Made by a program: the position numbers and the translations under genes. Below, piece after piece: positions 1-10,530 of a DNA stretch of 64,000 bases. Location: NCBI GenBank assembly GCA_029204225.1, contig CM055107.1, positions 44,460,044 to 44,524,043 of the forward strand, written 5' to 3'. Under the pieces are notes generated by a model that did not search any database, was not told the origin of the DNA, and was given only the letters and a program-made list of their open reading frames with translations. This DNA comes from Diphasiastrum complanatum (taxonomy: Eukaryota; Streptophyta; Lycopodiopsida; Lycopodiales; Lycopodiaceae). Each line of letters opens with the position of its first letter. Position 1 is the stretch's first letter.

Positions 1-473
1 ATAACAATCAGATCCAACAATTAGCAAAACACAATAAAAGCATGAGCGATGGAGGAAAAGTGATAGAGAGCAAGGACATTCATAAATCCATCTCACAAGA
101 GAACCAATCTGCTTGATTGAAATGAAGATATGTACATGTGTGAGAAACTCGAGTTGGTCTCTTTTTATTAGAGAGAGAAGGGCTATGGCCTCTGAATTCT
201 ATTGGTCCACTTCTGCCTCCCTAATTATTCAAATTTAAAAAATAGTGAGAACCCATTCAAATTGGAGGGAAACCCAACTTTATTCAATAACTTGACATTT
301 AGGCCCTCTGCGACATTAAAAGTCCCGCAAAAAGGTCTAAAGTCCTTTTATTGACTTTGTAATTTCAACTAACTATGTGATCATCAAGTTGAACTTACAC
401 ACACAGGGTGCCAAATCCCTCTCACTTATTAACTAGGAATAGAGTTGCCTTGGGATCTGCAAACCCTCCCCCA
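1..473 (-). repeat. Gypsy-1 3' LTR, partial
   Basis: Matches 8648-9078 over its length, apart from an insertion of about 45 bp near 310-360. Sense start is about 473, just after a G-rich polypurine stretch (GGTGGGGGAGGG on the minus strand). The rest lies before the window. Confidence 0.75.
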
Positions 474-858
474 CCAAAATTGGTGGTGGTCCTATGACAC
501 CTGCGAGATGCAGTTACTGTGGGCTTTTATTTGTTTCACGTCAAATTTTTATTAAATGATACTACATCTTCTCCATGAAATCGAGTTGGGCAGTGTTGAA
601 ATCTAAATTTCTGTGGCAAAAAACAACGGTGGGCTCCGGCAATCCACTTTCAAGTTGTCCAGGATGTGAATCGAGATTCCCTGGAGCCTCCCATCATTGC
701 GGCACGGAAATACAATCTAGCCACTGGAAACTAATCCTTAATGCTCTCTTACATCATTGGTTTATTTGAATCAAATGCCAAAGGAGAAAGGCAATCATCC
801 CGTCGTGTTGCCATGGATGCCAATAGAGTCAAGTCTTTTGCAAAAAGCGTTGATTGTC

Positions 859-2121
859 TCACTCTTGGAGTGTATATACTCCCCCTAGTATGCTTGTAGT
901 GCCCGGTGAAAATCCATTAAAATTTTCCAACTGTAAGGTTGGTGGATGATTGGCCAGTTTGGCATATGGATATTTTGTGCATGGCCAATCGCAAATCCTT
1001 CCACTTATTCCTGCGCGACATTGGTACGTGTAATATGGACCTATGCACAATTGGCGAGGGCTGGCCACATAACTCTTGATGGATTCCGGAGTTTTCTCAA
1101 AAACTGTAATCCTCCAAGATGGCTGCTCTCCCAATGCGGGTATTTTATCCAATTCTTTGTCGGCCTCTATTTCAAAGGTCTTCAACTTGAGGACCTAACC
1201 ACCACGTGAGGACTCATGAGGATATTGCGCTAAAAAGCTCTAGATCTGATCCTCGACGTTGATTGGTCTTCGAAACATTGGTGTGGTCCTTGATGACAAT
1301 GGACCTAGTTGCATTGCCTGTGGAGCTGGCTGTTCTTCTTCAACTTCAGGGGCTCCAACCTAGTCCATGCTCGAATCCAACCATGTATCCATAGATTGCA
1401 AACTTCTCAGGTTCCTTGTTTGCTTGTCCATGGAAATCTTCCAATGCTTTGATCTTCTCATCAAATTGCGACTGCAACTTTTCCATCTGTTTCTGCTGTA
1501 GTTTCTCGAACTCATTGAGCATCATTTCTACAGTAGTGTTGACATTCGTTGATGCAATAGTGGTGGTTGTCGTAGTAGTCTGCACTACTGTATAAAGCAA
1601 CATATTGATATTCGGCTCATCGTCTGAATGTTTATCCTCCTCTCAAATTGCATCATCCATAGCATTTTGCAAAAGTGCGTACTCATTATGGTGTTTCAGC
1701 TCATGTCTAATCCTTTTATGTAATCTTGACATAAACCACATAATCATGGCATTTTTGTTAATCAGCTCAGGTTCGCACTCAGATCTAAGGCATTTTACCT
1801 ATTCAATGTAATCTCGAACCATATCTCGCTATCCCATTTTAATTTTACTTAAAAGTAGAAAAGGGTCTTCCATAAACTTTTGAGATTTGAATGGTGTGAT
1901 AAGGCTCGTTTAACAGTCTCCCAATCTGTACACTCAGTTTCATCTTGATTATGGTACCAATCCTAAAGAAAAATTTTGTCGTAGACTTCACAAGATTCAG
2001 AATAGATCTGAAGAAGTCTCACTATATCTGTTAATCCATTGTATTTTGGTAGATCCAAACGGGGTGTTCTTCTAACAATGATTGGATTGACTTCCTGAGG
2101 AGCACCTCCAGGAGCAACCAT
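859..2121 (-). pseudogene. Gypsy-1 gag-like relic
   Basis: Decayed capsid-type reading frame. A minus-strand ATG at 2121 opens MVAPGGAPQEVNP, followed by a PKYNG-like segment and, after in-frame stops, a W-E-T-V-K-R-A-L segment typical of plant retrotransposon gag. Further on (1603-1346) is a run of threonines and a coiled-coil-like stretch with repeated L/Q/K/E heptads, then an open tail (1185-859). Several stops and frameshifts separate the pieces. No zinc knuckle and no protease DSG motif are visible. The role would be particle assembly for a gag-only element; assignment rests on position after the primer site and the general gag pattern. Confidence 0.5.
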
Positions 2122-3260
2122 CTTTATAGATTAAATCAAGCAGACAATGAGATCGGATCTAGATTTTCAATCAAAACTATCTCAGATCAGATTTGCTAAA
2201 TCACTTCCACTTGACAAGAATCGTATTCCTATATCATGAAAAAGATTTCAAAATTCAACCAATCGATACTTCTCTAAAAGGAAAAAATTCTCAGAACTAA
2301 AATCAGACTGTATCAGATTTGATCCAAAATTTGACAAGGACTTGATCTAGAAAATTAAAGTCAAAAAATAGAACTGGCAAAAGTTCTCTAGGCGAAGATT
2401 CACTCGACAAAGATTCAGTAGTGTTTTTTTTAAAAAAAAACTCTCTAATCAAGTTTTTTTGACAGATTTTTCAAAAATAATTTTTGCCGAACTCTCAAAC
2501 TCAGAATTTGACACAGATAAAGCTAGTGTAGAACTAGCTAAGATTTTTGGCACATAAAAACATAGCTTCTGTAGTTTGGTGAGGGTAAAAATAAAGATAT
2601 TCTATGCTCTTAATAAGATAAATGTTCGTTGAAATCAAAAATAGTAATTTACTATAAATATAATGATGTGAAAACTCAACGAAGGGTCTAGCAAAGAATT
2701 ACAAGTAATACTAGTATTTTTGCAAAAAAGAGATTTTTTTGACAAAAATATGACAACTGATCCTCTGAGAAATCTTCTATTTCTAATATAATTCTTCGTC
2801 GACCTTGCAATAGATAGATCTGAATCACACCTATGCACAGTGAATCCGACGAAGGTTCTTTTTCTGTATTTTAGAGTTTTGATGATTTTTTAATTTTTTT
2901 TTATGGTTTTTCTAATGTTTCTAGAACTCTGCTGGGAAGGATTGTTCGCCCTTCAAACTAAAGGTTCTGTGAGCAAAACTGAAGGTGCTTGCAACTCGGT
3001 GAACGTTTCTTGACAGAGGGCAAAAATCGACTTTTGTTGTTTTTTCTGTTATCTCAAATCCAAATGGATCTTAAGATTGGCGATCTGAATAGTTTACCCT
3101 GTTCCACAATCTGATTAGATTTCAAACAAGCAAACCCACTCAAATCAGGCAAAATCAAACTAACCCTAGATGTAGATTTAACAATATTCATGCCACGACA
3201 AAATGTCTAATGCAAGCTAACCATCCAATAAACATGCTGCAAACTGAAAAATTGGCGTAG

Positions 3261-3279
3261 CTCCCCGGCAACAGCGCCA
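3261..3279 (-). other. Primer binding site of gypsy-1 (tRNA-Asp type)
   Basis: On the minus strand this reads TGGCGCTGTTGCCGGGGAG. That is complementary to the 3' end of plant tRNA-Asp apart from one base, and it starts 4 bases after the sense end of the 5' LTR (3284). Confidence 0.8.
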
Positions 3280-3283
3280 AAAC

Positions 3284-3348
3284 TGTAATGGGTTTCTTTC
3301 CTTGTTTATTCTCAACCCAAGATCTAATCAGTCTAACATCGAGGAGAT
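3284..3348 (-). repeat. Gypsy-1 5' LTR, sense 3' end (short piece)
   Basis: Between the primer site and copia-A. It carries the TG...CA boundary (TGTAATGGG on plus) and is the continuation of 8431-9078 across the copia insertion, giving a total LTR of about 713 bp. Confidence 0.6.
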
Positions 3349-4166
3349 TGTTGAATTTCACACGTGTGGATTGTCCACTACATGTACTTGTGATCTCCTA
3401 AGGTGTGTAGATGCACCAAGATCAAGACTAGATTGAGATTCAAGATCTATCTTTGATTCTATGGCAAAAACACACTACTACATGCATTCAATCACTTCCA
3501 ACTCTCACTCACACGTGTGGGAAGTGTTCCAAAAGTATTCTAAGTAAAAACAAGCTGCTCTCCTCAGGTAGAGAGAGAAAAACCATCATGAGCTCTCGGG
3601 TAGAGAGAGAAAGCTAGAAATTCAATGACACTCAAAATCCACTCAATCTCAAAATCAATTAGATCCAAAAGGAGGAGTACAATGATACTAATAGATTCAT
3701 GAGCTACCACTATGCTTAACTATGATTGGATCACACTTTGCCACCTCTTAATCCTATAGGACCATTGATCCATGCACCTCTAAATTCTATTGGACTATAT
3801 TCAAGCACACCTCAATTTTCTATTGGACCTCACAAGGTTCCACCTCTAAATCCTATTGGACCTCTTAAGCTTCATCAAACAAAAGCATAACACTTGTCTA
3901 CACTCTAATTGGCACAATTTTGGCTCTATTTTGGCTCAATATTGGCATTACAAGTGGAAATGGATAATTTGCCATCTATGCCAAATTTGACCCTATCAAC
4001 ATCCTACACCTAAATGCTTGACTATGAAATTCTATGAGACCCCTATATCAAACATTTTGATTTACTTTACAATTCTCCACACGTGGGAACATCCTCCACA
4101 CATGTGAGATTCACTTACAAACTTCTATCATAAAAAATACCAAGCTAGATTTTTGCCAATTTCTCA
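3349..4166 (-). repeat. Copia-A 3' LTR
   Basis: 818 bp, TG...CA ends, nearly identical to 7613-8430. It contains two CACACGTGTG palindromes (3359-3368, 3510-3519), GAGAGAG runs, and four ATTGGAC-type repeats, which read as CCAAT on the sense strand. Confidence 0.95.
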
Positions 4167-4180
4167 CACTCCTCCTCAAA
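4167..4180 (-). other. Copia-A polypurine tract
   Basis: On the minus strand TTTGAGGAGGAGTG, directly before the 3' LTR start TGAGAAATTGG. The same GAGGAGTG block precedes the LTRs of copia-B and copia-G. Confidence 0.85.
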
Positions 4181-4294
4181 AAATAGCTTGGAAAGGTACT
4201 AGATCACTTGAGAAGTTTGTAAATCTTTTTGAGTGGATCCTTTGGTATGCATAAGAAGTGAAGATCAGCCAAGGGATCCATCATAGCAGCACCC

Positions 4295-6094
4295 TCACCA
4301 TATCCATGATAAGATCTCTTTGGTAGATATCTCTTGCCAATGCCTTTGAAGAGTGCTCCACCAATATGCCACTATTATCATGGGCTTCCTCCATGCTTGA
4401 TGATGATCTTTGCCTTGAAAGTTCCACTTGCATGATGGATGCACCATAAATAGAGAAATTTGAGGCTTCCAAGCCTCATAAGGATCATGGAGATCAAGAT
4501 CATAAGATATGAAACAATGATGATTATCAAGATTATGCTTTCTAGCTTGACTAGTCCACATACAATGAACTATATCCATGATGGATCTAATCTTGATATC
4601 AAAGACTATCTTGATCTTTTTTAGGCTAGTTGCTCTCTCAAGGATGTAAGTGTCCACTTTGGATGCTTCACTTAATCTCAAGAGGAGTTTACAATTTGCC
4701 TCAAAACATGTGAAAACATGATTTTCAAAAAAGTGAGTACCAAGCTCAATCTTGTTCTTACTAGAACCAAGAGCATACTTTTGACAATACAATATCTTGC
4801 TTTCAAAAAGTATTGGAAACACATCTAAGTCAATAATGACAAGAAACATGTCCATACCATAAGCATCATACAAAACTAGTATAGCTTTTCTTGAACTTTG
4901 AGATCCAAAAAATTCAATGAAGCAAGATAGCATTACAAGCAAAGGAAGAGAAGCATATATGAATGTGTTGTAGTAGATACAACATGAAATATGCCCCTCT
5001 TTGCCATGTAAGGTGAGCCATAAAGACTCGGCCATGCATCTTGAAGATCTTCTTGAAATCATATGAAGAAGAAACTCCTCCTCACACATAACTTGAATAC
5101 CTTCAAAAAGGATAACTTGTGATGCTTCTTGAGAAGCCTTGATTTCGGCCACTTCCAAGATTGAATCTTCATGCAATATGACATCTCTATTCACCATCAC
5201 ATTTGAATTAGAGAGTGTAAAGACACTAAAGGCCTCCTTGATGGATGAGTATCCAATCATGATCCATGAGCTTGGATCATCCTTCCTTCTTGTTTTCAAG
5301 GGAATATATGCAAAGCAAGCACTACGAAGTTCACTAAGGTGATCAACCTTAGGCTTCATCTTGAATAAAACTTCATATGGTGCTATTCCTTCAAGAGCTC
5401 CAATACTCCTCAAAGCTTTGATCTTCAATGAGAATTTCTTCTCAACATATGCTTTGAATAATAAGGAATAATCATACACCATAATACTTGAAGAGAGAAG
5501 ATATGTGCATCTTGTGTAATCCTCCTCCTTTGAAATATTGGAAATATAAGAAACATCAAAAGAGTTTGCACTCTCACTTGGATCAAATATGTAGATGCCT
5601 TCAAATCTTGATCCATATGCAAGGATCTCACCATCCTTCTTAATCACACAATTGTCAATATTGAAATTGACATCAAAGCCACTATCAAGAAGTTGGCCAA
5701 CACTTAAGATGTTCTTTGTAAGCTTTGGGACAAAAAGAACATTGTTGAGAAAGAGATCTTTAGAAGATGCAAGCTTCAAGGGAATAATCCCTACTCCTTC
5801 AATATTGCACTCATGCTTACTTGCAAAGTATATGGTCTTCTTGACTCCATCATAAGGCATAATAGATGAAAAAAAGTTCTTGGAGCCACACATATGTGAA
5901 GATGCTCCACTATCAATATACCATGAGTCATCCTTGTTGAAGGTGGAAGAGGAGAAGCTTGATGCCATAAGAGAGCCTTCTCCATCACTTGCAATATAGT
6001 CTTCTTTCTCATTGGTGATGTTGGCTTGATTGAGTTGATTCTTCTTCTTGAAGCAATTGTGGCATAATGGCCTTTCTTGCCAGAATAAAAACAC
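4295..6094 (-). pseudogene. Copia-A protease, gag-pre and truncated integrase frame with unknown tail
   Basis: Open frame of 599 codons. Protease motif YIDSGASSHM with intact D-S-G, then the gag-pre segment (NILSVGQLLDSGFDV). The integrase catalytic core is missing: the frame jumps to integrase C-terminal motifs (APYEVLFKMKP, MIGYSS, VNRDVILHE). The last roughly 250 codons (about 5040-4295) show no YVDD, LYGLKQ or RNase H motifs and match nothing I recognise; they may be captured or scrambled sequence. The frame starts inside the damaged gag zinc knuckle rather than at its own initiation site. The element would need reverse transcriptase and integrase in trans. Confidence 0.75.
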
Positions 6095-6855
6095 TTGATC
6101 ATCTTCTTCTTGAGATTTGAATTAGAAGCATGAGAGGTATCCTCCTCCTCTCCATCTTGGTCTTTAGCTTTGTCATTAGAGAAGTGATGGTGTTGCTTCT
6201 TACTCCTCTCTTTGTGCTTGGCAAATAGAACTTTGCCATCATCATGATTGAGTGATAGCTTGTCCAGCCTCAAGAGTTTGTACTCTTGTCTTGATTCTTC
6301 AGAAATAAGCACACTTTGAAGGGCCTCCAAACTTGGTAGCTCTTCCTTAATAGCATAGGATTGGACAAGGTTGTCATATTCATCTCTCAAGCCATTGAGA
6401 ATGACTTGGACTAGCTCACTTTGATTGATTGAGTCACCAATACATGCAAGCTCCCTATGAATATCCTTGACTCTCAAAACATAATTAGATGCACTCTCAT
6501 CACTCTTTTGACTACTTTGGAATATTTGATTTCTAAGAGTGAGGAGCCTAGAGGTGTTCTTAGCCTCATAGATGGACTTGAGACAATCCCAAGCTTCCTT
6601 GGATGTAGAACAGTCACCAATATCCCTCAATATCTCATTAGAGACATTCATCTTAATGTAGTGGAGAGCCATCCTAGCTCTCTTCTTGTATTTTTGTACT
6701 TCTTGAAGGACTTGAGGATCCTCCTCAATCCCAAGTACAATTTCCATCACATCTTGGAGTATCAAGATGGACTCCATCCTCAACTTCCATATTGAATAAT
6801 TGGAAGTAGACAATCTCTCACTTGGTTGCAACAAGTATGAACTCATTGAAGTCAT
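5791..6855 (-). pseudogene. Copia-A gag (frameshifted in the zinc knuckle)
   Basis: Capsid protein of copia-A, 354 codons, with start ATG at 6855 shortly after the leader. N-terminal segment has the YSIWKLRMESIL pattern of plant copia gag, then the conserved KEAWDCLKSIYE and LRNQIFQ stretch. The zinc knuckle near residues 255-270 is damaged: the second cysteine is serine (CFYSGKKGHYA) and the last cysteine lies in the neighbouring frame, so a frameshift falls near 6060. Downstream of that point the real sequence continues in the protease frame. Function would be RNA packaging. Confidence 0.8.
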
Positions 6856-7599
6856 GTAAAGTGGAGATAAATAAAAGTGATGAACAAAAAATGTTGCTTC
6901 TCTCTCACTATAGGATCCAATAATGGTGTGCTACCATCTCCTATGCAAGATCTTGCAACAAACTGTGAGATGATTCTCACTAGCTATCTCAATCTCTCCA
7001 AAACTAGATCTACTTCACATCAAATGATGGAGTATGGGCAAAGTTAGGATCAAACACTCTTAGCATGTGTGAAATACACTAAGAAACCAAATTTGCCTCA
7101 AATACAATGATATTGCATGAAACAAAATGGCTCAGATCTCAAAACAGTGCCTAGATCACATATAGATGAGATTGGTAAGCATTCAACTGTGATTTTGGAT
7201 CAAACAAGCAATCTTTTGACCAAACCAAATGTGTCCACCCAGGTCTAGGTGCCCTACCTAACCCTCTTCAAAAGCTTATAACTTTTGATTGGCTCAACCA
7301 AATGGAATGAAACTGATTGCATCAGAAACTAGACAAAAATAGCTTCAAAACAAGCTATCTAGCAAGATTTTTGGATCAAACATGAAAGAGAACTCCCAAA
7401 CTGAAATTGGATGTTCCTCACACGTGTCTGAGCACCTGATTCCGTACAGTACCAGGTCAGACCCAATCAATGTCCTTTTGATCTCTTTTGATCCAAAATT
7501 GAACAAGATAGCTAGGAAAATGGGCCTTGACAATTTCTAGCTCAAGATTGATGAATAGTTTTCACTCAAATGGATCAAAATGCATGGTAACCTTAGGTA

Positions 7600-7612
7600 G
7601 GCTCTGATACCA
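7600..7612 (-). other. Copia-A primer binding site (initiator Met tRNA)
   Basis: Minus strand TGGTATCAGAGCC, immediately after the 5' LTR end TTCAACA; the standard Ty1/copia primer site. Confidence 0.95.
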
Positions 7613-8430
7613 TGTTGAATTTCACACGTGTGGATTGTCCACTACATGTACTTGTGATCTCCTAAGGTGTGTAGATGCACCAAGATCAAGACTAGATTGA
7701 GATTCAAGATCTATCTTTGATTCTATGGCAAAAACACACTACTACATGCATTCAATCACTTCCAACTCTCACTCACACGTGTGGGAATTGTTCCAAAATT
7801 ATTCTAAGTAAAAACAAGCTGCTCTCCTTGGGTAGAGAGAGAAAAACCATCATGAGCTCTCGGGTAGAGAGAGAAAGCTAGAAATTCAATGACACTCAAA
7901 ATCCACTCAAACTCAAAATCAATTAGATCCAAAAGGAGGAGTACAATGATACTAATAGATTCATGAGCTACCACTATGCTTAACTATGATTGGATCACAC
8001 TTTGCCACCTCTTAATCCTATTGGACCATTGATCCATGCACCTCTAAATTCTATTGGACTATATTCAAGCACACCTCAATTTTCTATTGGACCTCACAAG
8101 GTTCCACCTCTAAATCCTATTGGACCTCTTAAGCTTCATCAAACAAAAGCATAACACTTGTCTACACTCTAATTGGCACAAGTTTGGCTCTATTTTGGCT
8201 CAATATTGGCATTACAAGTGGAAATGGATAATTTGCCATCTATGCCAAATTTGACCCTATCAACATCCTACACCTAAATGCTTGACTATGAAATTCTATG
8301 AGACCCCTATATCAAACATTTTGATTTACTTTACAATTCTCCACACGTGGGAACATCCTCCACACATGTGAGATTCACTTACAAACTTCTATCATAAAAA
8401 ATACCAAGCTAGATTTTTGCCAATTTCTCA
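7613..8430 (-). repeat. Copia-A 5' LTR
   Basis: 818 bp, about seven substitutions from 3349-4166. CACACGTGTG at 7623-7632 and 7774-7783. Sense end abuts the primer site. Confidence 0.95.
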
Positions 8431-9078
8431 AAGAGATGAAGTTAATTGTCACGCGTAGATTCGTTCCCATGAAAGCGATAACATAGCTCATATTTCAGCA
8501 TGAATGAAGATTCACATCTAACTCTACCATCCATTAATCCTAAGCATTAACATTATATCCATTAACACTAGATCCACAACGAAGATAGCTTACTCTTTCT
8601 CTCTATCCCTTTCTCTCTTATAGAAAGTATAAAAACATGCAATCCCAATAACAATCAGATCCAACAATTAGGAAAACACAATAAAAGCATGAGAGATGGA
8701 GGAAAAGTGATAGAGAGCAAGGACATTCATAAATCCATCTCACAAGAGAACCAATCTGCTTGATTGAGATGAAGATATGTACATGTGTGAGAAACTCGAG
8801 TTGGTCCATTTTTATTAGAGAGAGAAGGGCCATGGCCTCTGAATTCTATTGGTCCACTTCTGCCTCCCTAATTATTTAAATTTAAAAAATAGTGGGAACC
8901 CATTCAAATTGGAGGGAAACCCAACTTTATTCAATAACTTGACATTTAGGCCCTGTGACTTTCTAATTATCAAATAACTATGTGATCATCGTGTTGGACT
9001 TACACATGCAGGGTGTCAAATATCTCTCACTTATTAACTAGGGTTAGGGTTGCCTTGGGAACCGCAAACCCTCTAACA
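8431..9078 (-). repeat. Gypsy-1 5' LTR, main part
   Basis: Positions 8648-9078 match 1-473. Sense start is TGTTAGAGGG at 9078. The nested copia interrupts it at 8430. Confidence 0.75.
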
Positions 9079-9341
9079 CCTTTGTATATCTCTCCGAAAA
9101 GGCATGCCACTAATAGCTTTTTGGGAGGGATATACCGAGGTCCCTCGGTATTTTTCTTGGTTTATACATGCTATCAACAAACAAAAATGGGATGAAGAAG
9201 CCTCGATTACCGAGGTAATTATCGAGGATCTCCTTCCAAGGCATACTTCATGGTGTATACTGAGGTTTGTGACCTTTTTTTTATTTTTTTTTCATAAAAG
9301 CCTTGGTACTTGGGTCGGAAAACATTCAAAATGTTGTAGTG
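9079..9341 (+). mobile_element. CACTA-type transposon right end (subterminal repeats and terminus)
   Basis: Carries CCGAGG/CTCGGTA-type short repeats in both orientations and ends in TTGTAGTG at 9334-9341, the reverse complement of CACTACAA, the hallmark CACTA terminus. It shares AAAGCCTTGG near its end with the better supported CACTA end at 19566-19600. Gypsy-1 appears to have inserted in this element. Confidence 0.45.
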
Positions 9342-9640
9342 GTCGCCAAGCGTTTTGAGTAGCTGAAAAACATAACTAGAATTTTTCTCTTTATTTTGAT
9401 AATATTATCTAGCATAAAATAAATGATGGGTATACCAAAATTTATTGTATATCTTGGTGGGTTTACCTGAAGAGCAGGTTTCTAACCAGTAACATGAATA
9501 TCAATTTTAATAACGTCGTTATGTCATGTTAATAACTTTAAATATTCACAATGCACGTAATTACGGATTTGAAATCGATGTTGCATACAAAAAAAAAAAA
9601 ATTGTATCGTATATATAAGAATCAACATGCTCCATGTTTG
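9342..9640. other. Non-coding, nothing recognised
   Basis: AT-rich sequence between two candidate DNA-transposon ends; no coding support on either strand. Confidence 0.4.
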
Positions 9641-10003
9641 CATTAAGAACATTAAGTGTGACCCAACGACCTTTAATAACATAAAATCTATCCTTGCCAG
9701 CGACATTTACTATACGTCGCCAAAGCATCGCTAACTAAAAACCGGGTTTACAGTTTGCAATGTAATTACAACATCGTGCCATGACGCTTAAATGATGCAG
9801 ACACTTAAAGTTGCATGGCAACAATCAGACTGAAATTTCGTTGGGCATTGCACAAACGTCGCGTAACTATCGTTAAAAAAAGTATCGCATAGCGTCGAAT
9901 AAGTTTAGTTGCATGGCGACGTATATAGAGTCGCAAAGTGACGTTTAATTGCGACATTTAGAAGAAGAAAAAAATTTGTCGCTATTAAAATCGCGACACG
10001 ACG
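9641..10003. repeat. GCGAC/GTCGC motif cluster, likely DNA-transposon subterminal region
   Basis: At least eight GCGAC or GTCGC pentamers in both orientations within about 350 bp (near 9699, 9715, 9860, 9925, 9936, 9951, 9978, 9992). Dense short direct and inverted motifs of this kind are typical of CACTA subterminal DNA. It abruptly ends the copia-D integrase relic at about 10003. No terminus was identified. Confidence 0.35.
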
Positions 10004-10210
10004 GTTAATTTTATTGATTTTTTATCCAATTTCTTCTTACTTTCGTGTGGAATTAGAGCAAACGCAGTACACCCAAAGACTCTCAGATGTCTCAGGGATG
10101 GTTTATGTCCAAACCACTGTTCATAAGGTGTTCTCCCATTCAATGCCTTCGTGGGTGATCTATTGATTGTGCGTATGCATCCCTGCAGCCTCTGCCCACA
10201 GAAACTTAAG
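10004..10210 (-). pseudogene. Copia integrase C-terminal relic (probably family D)
   Basis: Minus-strand frames with small shifts give FLWAEAAG, a PTKALNGRTPYEQWFGHKP-type stretch, RVFGC and HESK-K-LDKKS, the usual order at the end of a copia integrase core. Stops and frameshifts break it. The missing N-terminal part could be the copia-D fragment at 26711-27805, which ends just before this point of the protein. No promoter or start. Confidence 0.6.
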
Positions 10211-10530
10211 CTCCAGTATATAATCTAGCATAACAAATCTACTAGTACTTGATAAGAGACAAAAACTTACGCATTCGGCTTTGTGTTCCCTGATTATTGT
10301 CTGTCCATCAATATTATGTCCACCTTTTGATGTCAATATGTTTGGTGAATAGACAGTTGGCTGTGGAAAACCAAGTTAACTTTGGATTCTAAGAAACTCC
10401 TCCTCATAAGGTAGATCATCTTCTTTGTTGCGCATTTCCTTCACAACCATTTTCAAGTAATCTTTCCCTGAATAAAACTTATCATTATGTACATCGTCAA
10501 CACCAGGGAGAAAATCGAGATGATTATTCC
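10211..10530. other. Unassigned segment next to an inferred inversion breakpoint
   Basis: Minus-strand coding-like stretch (YSGKDYLKMVVKEMRN and DDLPYEEEFLRIQS) with no family recognised. A GTAAGT on the minus strand near 10270 followed by GTGGGCAG could mimic an intron. The stretch separates the copia integrase relic from the copia-B gag fragment. Confidence 0.3.

Larger units (their letters stand above)
3349..8430 (-). mobile_element. Copia-A: young, RT-less Ty1/copia element
   Basis: Element with two 818-bp LTRs, an initiator-Met primer site next to the 5' LTR (7600-7612) and a polypurine tract next to the 3' LTR (4167-4180). Internal region 3.4 kb on the minus strand: gag, protease and gag-pre segments, then an integrase C-terminal piece, with no recognisable reverse transcriptase or RNase H. 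By eye the LTRs differ at about seven positions, so insertion is recent and must have used enzymes from another element. It sits inside the gypsy-1 5' LTR. Flanks read GAGAT before 3349 and AAGAGAT after 8430, so a 5-bp duplication is only approximate. Confidence 0.9.
1..9078 (-). mobile_element. Gypsy-1: gag-only Ty3/gypsy-type LTR element, split by copia-A
   Basis: Non-autonomous LTR element on the minus strand. In sense order it has a 5' LTR (9078-8431 plus 3348-3284, split by a nested copia), a primer site matching plant tRNA-Asp, a decayed gag reading frame (2121-859), a polypurine stretch and a 3' LTR that runs off the window at position 1. The 3' LTR (1-473) matches 8648-9078. The internal region is only about 2.8 kb and shows no protease, reverse transcriptase or integrase, so this resembles the plant gag-only (TR-GAG/LARD) class. 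The upstream flank (9079 onward) looks like CACTA end sequence. The other insertion edge is outside the window, so the target-site duplication cannot be tested. Confidence 0.7.

Noticed and set aside
575-1209. Plus-strand frames at 575-769 and 946-1209
   Set aside because: Opposite the gypsy-1 gag relic; no motif and no independent support.
3261-3279. tRNA-Asp gene fragment
   Set aside because: Only the 3' end complement is present and it sits at the LTR end, so it is a primer binding site.
3344-8437. Perfect 5-bp target-site duplication for copia-A
   Set aside because: Flanks read GAGAT before and AAGAGAT after; the match is shifted by two bases, so it cannot be claimed.
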